From the NCBI GenBank assembly GCA_010909165.1, contig MU008160.1:868001-932000 (forward strand): 64,000 nucleotides of DNA. The letters run 5' to 3'. Origin of the DNA: Anthoceros angustus. Its lineage: Eukaryota > Streptophyta > Anthocerotopsida > Anthocerotales > Anthocerotaceae. The translations under genes and the position numbers were made by a program. Every line of letters begins with the position of its first letter. The first letter of the stretch is position 1. Positions 1 through 10,020 of this stretch are shown here, one piece after another. Below the pieces are notes generated by a model, which was given only the letters and a program-made list of their open reading frames with translations, was not told the DNA's origin and did not search any database.

Positions 1-75
1 TGTTACATGACCCCAAAATTGCAACATAAGTGTTACATCCGGGGGTCCAAATCTTAACATAAAGTGTAACATAGG
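1..75. repeat. Fragment of a dispersed TGTTACA-type repeat
   Basis: This AT-rich stretch begins TGTTACAT and ends TGTAACATA, so its ends are inverted relative to each other. Its reverse complement matches the sequence at about 18030-18080: both read ttacactttatgttaagatt followed by a short C-rich run and tgcaatt. It is therefore a partial, inverted copy of the repeat found downstream. The window edge may cut it. The class (MITE or LTR piece) is not determined. Confidence 0.45.
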
Positions 76-279
76 CTGCCTTTTCTAGCTGGGATTGAAA
101 TCCAACACCACTATATTAGAGATGTGGTGGAACGAGGTGCTGTTAAAGTGGGATATGTACATACAGATGAGAATGTGGCAGATGTGCTGACTAAGGGCCT
201 GGTAAAGCATAAGCATTACAAGCACCTTTCAGGTTTGGGCCTGGAAGACTACACAAGATATATGGACAGCAGCCAGTGA
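70..279 (+). pseudogene. Ty1/copia RNase H C-terminal fragment
   Basis: Codons from about 85 to the TGA at 277-279 read as the end of a copia polyprotein. GIEIQHHYIRDVVERGAVKV corresponds to the widespread copia pattern HIEI.YHFIRE.V..G.I.V, and it is followed by DENVADVLTKGL, the usual ADILTK box near the RNase H end. The frame is closed by a stop at 67-69, so only the last 60-65 residues remain, joined to the repeat at 1-75. In a live element the RNase H completes plus-strand DNA synthesis during reverse transcription. No upstream pol domains are in the window, so this is a broken remnant. Confidence 0.8.
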
Positions 280-1103
280 CTCATCTGGTGTTGGTGGGGG
301 CGGAAACCCGAAGGTTTCCAATTTGTTGATGAAGAGTGTCCACAATTTGCTTGTGGACACAGATAACTGTACACGCTCCCCACAGGCACGAGGTCGTCAC
401 CGATGAAGGTAAGTGCAAAATGCGAGAAGGACCCACGCCCGCCGGAGGATGAAGCTCACCTTACATTCATCCGGTGGCTCAACGCCCATGGATGGCTTGA
501 CGCCTTCCTTGGCGCCATCAGTAGCACGTTTCGCAGCAAAGGATGTGTTCCAGTCCGATCCCGCCTTAGCTAGGCGTAGGCAAGCGAGTGGAGTAGGCGT
601 ATGAGCCCGAAGCGAAAGTCGCCGCCGGGTTCGTGACCCAACACGAGGTGCCCGAAAGTTGTTCCTGGTATAGGTCCTGGGTTGCCGGGGCAGTTGCTCA
701 TGAAGCGAGCCAACTCCTCCAGTGACCCACACCTACTCCATGGCAACCTTCCCAGCGGCGCTTCCGTCTCTGTTGCTGCGCTGGATTTTGCGTTGGGCTG
801 TTTCCTTCTCCTTGGCGTCTTCACTGGGCCGGCGTATGTCTTGCCGCTGCGCGTCTGCATCGTTGCTAGGCGATGGTGGGCTTGGCAGCTGAGCTTGATA
901 GCAGCCAGGAAGGTGAGGGAGATGGTGGCGGCGGCAAACGCTTGCGCTATGATTAAGTCCGTCGCTGGCGTAGGGGTTTACGCTGGGTTTGTGCACGCTC
1001 CGTTCTGCGTTCTGAAAGGATCCCGTTTTTTTTTATGACTAGAAGATCGTCGATGATGGTCATAGTTGCGCAAGTCATATACCTAAAGTTGCTTTAGAGG
1101 GAG
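280..1103. other. Region between copia ORF end and putative LTR
   Basis: In most copia elements the LTR follows the pol stop within about 100 bp, but here about 820 bp intervene. The stretch is moderately GC-rich and has overlapping ORFs on both strands (for example 682-1038 +) that match no family I recognise. It may be a long 3' untranslated region or an inserted fragment. A run just before 1104 (agagggag) looks like a polypurine tract. Confidence 0.3.
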
Positions 1104-1270
1104 TGTTGGAAATAAAGCCAACATTAAGTATAAAGGTTTTTTAGGTTAAACATACGTGAACCGTTTTTAGGGTTTAGTATATAAACAATACACACATACA
1201 ATTTTGTAACCATTATTTCATTATTTGAAATCAAGCTTTGTCGAGCCAAACTGCTCTCCGCAAATTTACA
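1104..1270 (+). repeat. Putative copia-type LTR
   Basis: It starts TGTTGG after a purine-rich agagggag tract, the usual copia 3'-LTR junction. The first 20 bases form an inverted repeat (TGTTGG, spacer, CCAACA). A TATA-like tatataaaca lies near 1177. The right end is placed at a terminal ...TTTACA and is uncertain. No partner LTR is in the window, so the call rests on end structure only. Confidence 0.45.
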
Positions 1271-2759
1271 AGATCATAGGGATGTGTGCACATTAAGGCA
1301 TCCACATGCGGGCTGTCAAGTAGACATAAGCAAGGATTTCCAGCATTAAAGACGGTGAATTCCAACGTGATAGTGAACATAGGTGATAAGCATTCACTAC
1401 TCTCCGAGTTACAGTTTTTAGCAAGTCCTCAACGTACTTCTGGTTTAGACGGACCTTTGTATTGCCAGCTTTGCCTTTTGAAGAATGCAATCTTATGCTA
1501 AGTAATTTCTACTTTGTGTTTGATGCATGGGCGAGAGCGTGATGCAATTCTCTGGTTTTAGAATTGTGCCGTACTGGACTTCGTATGCAAGGTTTCGCTC
1601 GCAGGTAGTGTGGGTTTTGCTAACATTTTAGAAAGCTTTTATAAGCAGGGGACCCTTTTTAGGATGAAACTAGGACACTAAGCTAGTAGCAAGCTGCAAG
1701 CCAAAGTCTTAAGTTCTTCGTTAGGTTTTCTTTCTTTTTCTATATCTAATTACACTAGGCTAGTAGCAAGCTGCAAGCTGAGTCTTAAGTTCTTCGTTAG
1801 GTTTTCTTTCTTTTTCTATATTTAATTACAGGTGGGAATTACAATACTTGTCCACTGCAATATCCGATATCACGACTTCGGCCATGCATGTACATAGAAA
1901 CCTAAAGGCCTATAGCGGTATTGTACAAATTGGCCATTTATTTCCTTTGTGTATCAATGTGTGGAGTTAGATGTATGTCATTACATAATTATCAATAATC
2001 TAATATATTTTTATTAAATTGATAATATTATTCAATAATAATCTGATACGAACATCGCCGCCTAGCTTACTCCAATGGCATAGGAACAACGCCATCAACA
2101 TAAGTATATATAAAAAAGCTTCATAATATTTTGGATAAGTCTTTCATTAAATGTGAAAACTGAAAACTATAACCAATCAGTTTCGTTAATTCTCTCTTTT
2201 TCACCTTAATCCTTGAGGTCTACTTTTATTTTCCTGTGCTGGATGGGTTTTTCCCCATCGTCTTTCCCCTCAATAAAACACAACATGCTTATGTTTGGTT
2301 AACGTTAGGAACAAATTCCTTTAACCAACGGTCCATAGTTTCTAAGAATGACTCTTCAAATAACACTCGCCTAAAGCCAAGTTTTAGGTGACATGATCGG
2401 CCCAGGCACCTTCGAGTGTGCGGTGGATCTTCTTGCGGCGTTCTTTCCCATCGCTTTTGGGCTTGGTTTGCAGCCACGGCCTCCAGCTGTGCTCTTAAGG
2501 AGTTGGGCCTCTTCCCCCATCTTGTCCTCCCGTTTCTTAATTCGGCATTCACATATCATGGAGGCTTTTGTCGCGGGCGTTGAGGAGGGGACTTTTCCCA
2601 TGTAGGCCTCACTAAGATTAGCCAGGGACTCTTTATCCTCCGAGGCGAGGGCTGCCATGCCGTCTTTTTCCTCGCTTTCTGAGGTTGGACTCCGGAGGCT
2701 TCAGGCGTCCCTCTTGGAGAAAGAGTACGGGCAGGCGCAATTGGCCCTCCTCCGGGATT
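1271..2759. other. Gene-free AT-rich spacer
   Basis: No convincing gene is seen. An imperfect tandem duplication near 1680-1830 repeats ctagtagcaagctgcaag and the following ttcgttaggttttctttctt. The 1980-2110 stretch is strongly AT-rich. Short ORFs at 2289-2658 show no family signature. Confidence 0.4.
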
Positions 2760-3361
2760 TGTCATGACACCCTGGTGTTGTGTTCGGTGAAGGGGTATGT
2801 GGGTGCATGCATGTGCATGAATGTGGTATGTATGTCCGCTTATGGACATGCATGCATGGTGGGCATGCATGATGGATGTGCATGCAATGCTGAACATGCG
2901 TCTGTGAGTTCTGAGGATGGCCACAAATCGCGTGTGGGTAGCGGGTGTCAAAATCGTGATCACCCGTAATTGCGGCAGAATTATTGAGAGCCGCGTTACT
3001 GGAGGCACCGCCTTTTCGTGAGGGTGTCAAGGCGCCGCGAGGCACCGTGATTCGGCGAGAGAAGGCGCGCAAGCATTTAGGCGATAAGATAGGCAAGTGG
3101 AGGCGGATTGCCGATGTTTGTTCTGGGAGGCACGCCCGTCTTTTCGGGAGGGTGTCAGGCGCCTGGCTGTGATTCGGCCCGAGCACTTGCGGGCGGATAA
3201 GATATGGCAATCGGGCCGAGGCGGATTGTCGATGTTTGTTCTGGGAGCAGCATACGGATCCCAACGTAGCATAACGAAGTTTCCTGACATGACGACTCTT
3301 GGGAAGTGTGGATGAGCGATTGGATCCTACATCCAAGTCGAAATGAAATTTTGCACATCAC
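2760..3361 (+). repeat. 5' LTR of the gypsy element
   Basis: It starts TGTCATGACACC and is followed by a long match to 12315-12816, including a CATG-rich stretch (tgcatgcatgtgcatgaatg) and a shared cacaaatcgcgtgtgggtag. This copy carries an internal tandem duplication of about 118 bp (3003-3130 and 3131-3250, each ending gatgtttgttctgggag) that the 3' LTR has only once. The right end near attttgcacatcaca is approximate. Confidence 0.75.
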
Positions 3362-5189
3362 AATCCCTTGATTTGGATCTCGGCGGCGTGACAAAGGTGG
3401 TCTTGACTTAGCGGTGAGTGCTGTGAAGGGAACTCAAGGACATCAGGAAGGACGGTGGAGCATACGAGATAAGTCCATGGTGGTGATGATGAGGGTCTGT
3501 AGACTACTCGTGTTGTTTTATGCGGTCGGTCCATTACGCATTTATGCCTAGCGTAACTAGAACCCGCATATTTGTGGCGGAGGTTGTGGGATGAAGTGAT
3601 TGACAAAGCTGTCATGGTTGGGTGATTGAATGGAAGGGGCCAACACTAACTTTGATGACATGCCATACATAGTTTCGCAGAGGAAGGGATTGTAAGGTAA
3701 TGGTGTTTCTGATGCAGGTGGACAAACGCAGTTTACTCCTACTCGGGAAGCTCGCATCTGTCACACAATATCCCTCATCCATAAGCCAAGTGGTCGGATT
3801 GAGAGGGTGTATAGTCCCATCCGATCCATAGCATTTGAAGAGTGGTAGTGGAGTCGGAATGGAATGAGATAGCGCCTAGTAAAATGATGTGTTCACCGGA
3901 GACATGGCGCATGTTGGGCGATTTTGAGGAAAAGTTCGTGGGCAATCGATGAGATGGTGCTCAAGTACAAGTCAAATTCACCAGAAATGGCACTAAGGAA
4001 GATGAGCACGTTTCTTGCGGAGAGGCGACTTGCTACCTGGAGAGGATCGAGATCTTGCGAGGATCTGCGCGGGCTGGCGGCAAGAATGGCCAAGAAGATG
4101 TTGAAAGCGAGATGGAGGAGGAGTCGGTTCCACTGGCGATGCCATCACGTACTGGTAGGCGAAATGTTCTCCAAATTGTGAAATGTTTCCGGTAGCCTCT
4201 ATAGAGAAGATTCAGGGCTGTCAAGTTCACCATCAAGCCCAGAACCTCTCGGATCCGCCTATTTGAGGTGAGGCAATGGTGAAAGACACGCGTGTGAAGG
4301 CGATGCGAAGCCGCCCGGATCTACATAGCGCCCTTGGGAAGACAAAGAAGAGTGATTGCTAATTTCACACGCATGCATGGTGCCGACTACGAGCTAGAAC
4401 AAGCCTATGAGATGGCGAGCGGGTCATGAAGGGCGGCAGTGTGCTTCGGGAGGAGCACAATCGGTGAGAGGACGGCGGCATGCCATGAACAACCCAAGGT
4501 TTCAAGGAAGAACCACTGCCGCACACTCAGTGAACAGCTGGGAATTCCCAACCAGGAACACGACCAGCAGCGCCACCAACAAAGCCACGGTGAAATGTCT
4601 TTGTTGGGGCCGCACAAGGCCTTCAGTGTGAGTGTCGGGTTGGGGGACGAAGGAGAAGGAAGAGCAATGCCGAGCGTGTGCCAAAACCGGACATACAGGC
4701 GGCATGTTGGCGGCTCATCCGAATTTAAGCCAAAGGGGTTGTGGAGCGGATGTCGCCAAGGCAAAATCAAGGAGGTACACGGGCGCTCGATGAGGTGCAG
4801 TGCAAGAAAAGCTAGCCATGAGTGTAAGCAGAGCTCGGTTGCTATCGAGGATTATGATTCGGATCCAGGTGTATGCGCTAATGGCCACGTCGAGGATGAA
4901 CGGACTAGCGTCGACTGGGTGGGCGGTGCGAAGAAAGAAGGTGAGGAAAGGAATCTCAAGATGCCCAAATCCTTTAGGCGTTATGAAGAAGACCGGGAGG
5001 CAGATACGAGAGAAATCACCCATCTTGAACTTATGCTCGAGAAGGTGATGGATGTGCCGTGATGAGCTTGCGTGATCAAAGTCAAGACAACCGTTTAAGC
5101 GAGCCATGAAGGCTGGATACAAAAGGTGCGGGGCGCGACCAGTGTGGATCGTCGACCTCGTGGGGATCACTGAAGCCAGCAGCAGGGCA
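3362..5189 (+). other. Presumed gag-like region of the gypsy element
   Basis: By position this should hold gag, between the 5' LTR and the protease. ORFs at 3924-4181 and 4439-5062 are rich in charged residues, but I see no CCHC zinc knuckle and no recognisable capsid signature. The assignment is positional only. Confidence 0.3.
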
Positions 5190-5520
5190 AAGGAGGCATT
5201 GCCATGGTCAATAATCAAGGTCGGGAGGTAACGGTCAACGGCTTTGCTCCGAATATGTGTTGGTGGATACAGCGACCCGGTGTTGCTCGGACGCAGTGCA
5301 GAAGGCTCTCCACTATCTGGGATAAGCTTAAGCCATGTGAAGTGCACATTACCACATGCGGGAACCAAGGAGCGGGTGATGGGAATGACTCGTGAGCCGA
5401 TCGCATAGAGTTCAAGCCGCACAAAGATGCCTCTATCAAGTTCATTGCTTGGTGTCTAACGCAAGGAATTACGATGTGCTACTGATGCCACGCCGCAATG
5501 AATGACCCGTTGCACTCGAA
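5190..5520 (+). pseudogene. Gypsy aspartic protease remnant
   Basis: The reading GREVTVNGFAPN lies where retroelement proteases have the lead-in to the catalytic D-[ST]-G. A neighbouring frame then gives the flap-side segment LKPCEVHITTCGNQGAG. After another shift, a short NYDVLL stretch near 5460-5480 matches the C-terminal (YDVLLG-type) hairpin. The protease would cut the polyprotein. At least two frameshifts and a stop break it. The same layout, protease followed directly by methyltransferase, recurs on the minus strand at 44345-45640. Confidence 0.6.
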
Positions 5521-5880
5521 GCGTTTATAGGCAGCGGTGGCGGGATGGGGACTTCACACAAGTGGCGGGATCCCGCTTGATATGAGGCGACATCTTTGAG
5601 AGATCAAGCATGATTGCATTCACGGCTGTCTGGTGACATTGTGCACAAGTGGTGTGGAAGAAACTCGGGAACTCGTGCGGGAAGAGGCAGGAGGCGTCAA
5701 AGCGTGGGTGTATGTATGTAAAAACCCCTTCTTTGGCCGAAAACTTTGGCCGAGCTCACCCGACAAAGCTAGGCTAAGGTGTGGCCCCGATGTGTGTCCA
5801 AAATGTTTGCCGGGTTGGGAGCCTTAGGCAGCGCTTTGAGGATCAATACGGATGTGATTCGTGGCAACTGACGAAGCGAG

Positions 5881-6660
5881 GTATACACCTCATGGAGCGT
5901 GTTCGAGGATCGATGGCGGGCTTGAAGCGGTATTGAAGAGTGGAATACGGGTGAGGAAATACACGTGTGTTGAAGTGGGAGAAGGCACGTCAGGCAATCC
6001 GGATTATCGGGATGCAAAGGCGTATCCGGACTACTAAGCATGGAGGCGGTGAAGGGATGTCGAGCAGGTTACCCCCTGTCGATTGGTAGGGAAGCGGTCA
6101 GTGCCCGGTCGATATCTTACAGGATGGGAATGCGGGGCGTTTTCCGGGCGGTTGTGGAAAGGGTGTGTGTGGAAGTGGCTGCGAAGTAATCGGATTGAGG
6201 AAGTCAATCAATCCCACTTGCGTGCTTGCGGAGAATGTGGGCATTCGATAAACGTGAACATGTGAGGAGGCTGGCAGCTCGAAGTTGGATAGGAGAGGAA
6301 TTCATTATTGATCTTTGCAGCGGGCTCATACGCCCACCGGGTCTGAAGTTTTTGGACAAACGTGACCGGTGTAGAGGTTCTCGAGGCAACATGAGTTGAC
6401 CAACCAGAGAAACGATATGTGGATGACATCTTAGAAGAGGCGATCACGGTGCGGAAGATGGACAAACCTCCACGATTTCCGTAAATAAGGTTGGGAAGCC
6501 GAAGGGCTGGCCCACACTCGTAAGGATGCCCAATCTTATGCCTTTCGGAGGGGGCGGCACCGTGGTGGATCTCTGGAAATGAGGTAGGTGAGCCCAGTGA
6601 TGGAGCGAAAGGGCCATGGGGTTTGATCGACGGACCATCACGGGGCATTTCTAAACATAT
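5881..6660 (+). pseudogene. C5-cytosine DNA methyltransferase domain in the retrotransposon (copy 1)
   Basis: The conserved C5-methyltransferase motifs appear in order across frameshifts. LEAVLKSGIRVRKYTCVEV (about 5920-5977) matches the segment after motif I and the acidic SAM-binding strand. TGWECGAFSG (about 6120-6150) sits at the catalytic-cysteine motif IV. LAENVGIR (about 6224-6247) carries the ENV of motif VI. AGSYAHRV then SFWTNV (about 6320-6360) is motif VIII. MDKPPRFP (6459-6482) precedes GWPTLVR, and ERAMGF (about 6605-6622) resembles motif IX. Spacing and order match the intact-frame copy at 44345-45781 and are closest in style to DNMT3-type enzymes. The catalytic loop has E before C where most enzymes have P. 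The domain would methylate cytosine in DNA; stops and indels show this copy cannot. Confidence 0.78.
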
Positions 6661-7149
6661 CGATGCAAGTTCTTTGGGTCAAGCGTTTGATCGACTTGCA
6701 TGGCAATGGTTGAGCGTGGGTGCACACAAATAGATATGTGCAAGGCGGGAGGTGATGCATCTATCGATTGAAGAAGGCGAGTTTCCAATCACAAAGGAGG
6801 TCATCTAACACTGCAGGGGCTGACGACACAAGAAGAGCAGGCAGTAAACTCAACACATGAGTGGCGATATGCGAAGAGTTAGAAGAAGCCGATCAACGAA
6901 GATTCGGGATATCTGCTGAAAAGCACACCGCGTTTGAAAGGCGGTATGATATCAAGTTCAAGATCACCACTACCACCAATGAACCGATGTTGGGCGAAGG
7001 CAGGTGAGTCCCATGGAGTGGGACATTGTGGATAGGAGATGCAAGGCTGGCGGCTGGACTAATCAGAAAGTCTACCTCGCAATATCTTTGCGGCAAGCTG
7101 TGTTGCGTTAAAAAGGCGAGAATGGCGAATGGAAGAAGGATGTGTGGAG

Positions 7150-7750
7150 ACTATCGCTTTGAATGAGGTGACACCCATGGAGCGATATCCCATGCCAACG
7201 CCGGATGAAATCTTTGATGCCATTGGAGGCCAAGTATTTCACTACATTGGATTTCGGTCGATTCAATCAAATAGTCATCGAAGAAAGAGACAAGTGCAAG
7301 ACCGCGTTTTGGGGTAAGGACCAGGTGGGAGTGGGAAACAATGCCATTTGGTTTGAAAACGCATCCATTTATTTTCGCGGTGGTCGATTTGGAGTTACAG
7401 TGGATGCGTTTGAAGATGTTACATCGATGACATCTTAGTGTTCGATGTGACTGGAAGAACATCTCCAACACCTTGAGATTTTCTTGCAAAGATTGGCCAA
7501 ATCGGGGTTGAAGGCACACCCAAAGAAATGCAAGTTTGCTTACAAGGAGATAGAGTACTTGGGGCATAAGATAGTTCGGTGGGGTGTTGCCTCGGTGGCC
7601 AAGGTGCAATTGATCTCATGCCCGCCTAGAGACATTGCCTTAAGGGCATTTGGGACTTGTCAATTACTACACCGGTTTGTCCGAAACATGAGCACATATG
7701 CAAGGTCTTGTATGAATTGCTCAAGAAGGGAGTGGCGATGGGGACAAGCA
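7150..7750 (+). pseudogene. Ty3/gypsy reverse transcriptase remnant
   Basis: YPMPTPDEIFDAIGG is the typical gypsy RT entry, followed after a shift by KYFTTLDFGRFNQI and ERDKCKTAFWG. The NNAIWFENASIYF stretch corresponds to the MPFGL.NA motif 4. The YIDD region survives only as a DDI trace near 7425-7445. SGLKAHPKKCKFAYKEIEYL and GHKI (about 7503-7572) are the thumb-side signature. Frames change at least four times. The enzyme copies element RNA into cDNA. Confidence 0.85.
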
Positions 7751-7779
7751 TAGCAGGCTTGGCGAGTTGAAGAACCGGC

Positions 7780-8120
7780 TAAGCGGAAGGCCAATGCTCA
7801 AAAGGCTGATTTTGATAAGCCGTTTGTCTTATATCACGAGTCGGCGGTCTTGGAGGCTGTCGCCCAGACAGTGAAGAAGGAAAGGAGCGAGTTATCGCGT
7901 ATGCAAGTAGGTCCAACAATGCTGGAAGCAAACTACTCATCGTATGAAGGGGAATGCTTGGCTACAGTTTGGGCGGTTTTACATTTCAGAGTGTATTTGT
8001 TTGGTCGAGCTTTCAACTTGTCACGGATCATCAGCCCTTCAGGCTGATGACAAATATGGCGAGTGGAAAACTTGCCGATGGCTTTTCTTGTCGAGAATAT
8101 GACGTCTGATTATTAGCGGG
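7780..8120 (+). pseudogene. Gypsy RNase H remnant
   Basis: After the RT thumb, ANYSSYEGECLATVWAVLHF (about 7930-7989) matches the E-x-E-C-L-A helix of gypsy RNase H, followed by VYLFGRAF. A shifted frame continues into the usual tether ahead of integrase. The ADALSR-type end box is only weakly visible. The DKPF..YHESAV lead-in (about 7810-7850) is the first strand. It degrades the RNA template during reverse transcription and is broken by shifts. Confidence 0.75.
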
Positions 8121-8389
8121 TAAAGTGCATCTCAATGCCGGGTCTCGGTAGAAACCCAATGTGCGACAAAGAAGATGTGACTGGAGCAAGGCAGGACTTT
8201 AAACTCATTCAAAGCATGCCCAGTTATTACATGGCCCTGATGTCTACAGAACAGGAAGATGGAAGGCAACTGGCTGAGGGAGGAAGAGACATATGGAAGA
8301 ATGAGCAAGCTATACAGCTGCTACGGGATGGACAGGTCACTGGTATGGATGCCTCAGCGCTGCAAAAACTACAACGGAAAATCGTTCGT

Positions 8390-9130
8390 TACACTTATGA
8401 AAACGGTAAGGTGTGGGTCACGGATCGTGGAGTGCTCAAGGAAGTACCACCCATAGGAGAGGAGGCAATTGGTGACCAAGGTACATGTCACGCTTGGCCA
8501 CTTTGGAGTGAAGCGGACTCATCATATGTTGAAAATGCGTACTTTTGGTCGGGTATGTATGCGAGACGTTGAAAAGGTGGTGGCCAAATGTGCAGCGTGT
8601 GATGCGATAAAGGCCGATTCTCAGCCAAGATGTGGTGTTGCATTCGCTACCCATCAGGGGACTTTTCTTGAGATGGTCTGCCGATCTAATGCGAACTACG
8701 TCACGAGGAGACAGACATGTTGATGATCGAACATTTCTCGAAGTGGTGGAGTTGGCCTTTACGCCAATCGAAGTTCGCAATAATACCGCCGCAGGCGTTT
8801 TGCAATGTGTTCTCGTGTCTGAGGTGTCTTTGAGGTGTTGACGGACCAAGGCAATGAGTTTCGAGGAGAGTTTCAAGCACTTTGGATCAAGTCGATAGAT
8901 CCAGCGAACCTCCCGGATCACCCGGTGATGGGTTGGCGGCGTTTAGTCGAACCTTCAAGGACTCTGCAAATATTGTATGGAGATAGAGCCGATTCTTTGG
9001 GGCGAGCTATTGCCTTATGTAGCTCTAGGATCGAATCGTGTGCAAGCGGCTTGGTAACCATCCTACTACATCATGTTTGGCGAAATGCAATCATGCCAAA
9101 CATAGCGCACTTACTCAAGCCCGTGGGTGG
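8390..9130 (+). pseudogene. Gypsy integrase remnant (HHCC zinc finger and DDE core)
   Basis: HVTLGHFGVKRTHHML followed by VAKCAACDAIKAD (about 8485-8617) is the HHCC zinc-binding domain with paired histidines and CxxC. A core stretch LRWSADLM (about 8659-8690) holds the first Asp. LTDQGNEFRGEF (about 8838-8873) holds the second Asp in the TDQG.EF motif. The catalytic Glu segment is blurred. Three or more frameshifts are present. Integrase would insert cDNA into chromosomes. Confidence 0.82.
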
Positions 9131-9496
9131 GCAGGATCCTATGGGATGTTTGTCGGATTGCAAGCAAGAGCAAAACATTTCAGCGTGTGATGCCATGGAT
9201 AATCTTGCTATAGCCCAACATGGGACCAACTTGATATGCATTCACGAGGAGGATCACGGAAACCCAAAGCAAGGAAGTTTGAGGTGACCGTTTACTGCAC
9301 GCCGACCCTCAACTACTTTAGATGTGAGCACTGGACGTTTGATCTTGCGAGTAGTCCACGTCGGTGAGCAAGGGTGATTGAGTTGGAAGGGCAAGATGGG
9401 CGTCGGTGCAAAGCACATGAGACACACGGCGTGCCACTTGCCCAATCTTGACACAAGAACGCAACCGCAGCATGGAAACCACCGATTGATGCGCCT

Positions 9497-9619
9497 TGTG
9501 AGTTCTGGTCACGTTCGATCACGGTGATGTTGCTTTGTGACAAATGCAGCGGAGGGTATCACGTTTTTGCTTGCCACTCGAGAACAATTCCAGGGCGGTG
9601 AATGGTTACGCCACGGTGC
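9497..9619 (+). pseudogene. Probable PHD finger downstream of integrase
   Basis: One frame reads CEFW..., then MLLCDKCSGGYHVFACH, then after an in-frame stop PRC at 9611-9619. This fits the PHD pattern C-x2-C, C-x2-C, about 4 residues, H-x2-3-C, a spacer, then C-x2-C, with the second Cys changed to Trp by one base and some spacing altered by small indels. LLCDKC..GYH is a strong PHD signature. PHD fingers typically bind the histone H3 tail. Its place after integrase is where chromoviruses carry a chromodomain, suggesting a role in target-site choice (inference). Confidence 0.6.
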
Positions 9620-10020
9620 TCATCCACAAGCAAATCAAGTGGTGGGGGCGGGTGCCTCATGAATGTTGCAAGTTCTCAACCACGACCCAATAGGGTCTAT
9701 ACGTACAAGAGCCCGTTCGCAAGCGGCGGCACGAGGAGCATGAGTGTAGTAACAAAGATGTTTTGGATGATGGCAATACAACGGATATGAGTGTTTGAAG
9801 CCCTACATGCAGGGTCATACTTGTTCGTGCAAAGGGTTAGGTTATCAGTGTAGAAATAGCCAAGAGAGGTTCCGCACTAAGGCACTGGTGAGGCACACGT
9901 GATGGACAGGGGGCGCAAACTAAGCATCGCGGCGAATTGGGCCAACAGCACAAGGTGGGCGGCGTTGGCGATAGGAGGTCATCAGGACACCTGTGGGCAC
10001 AACAACGGCGCGCGACTGAA

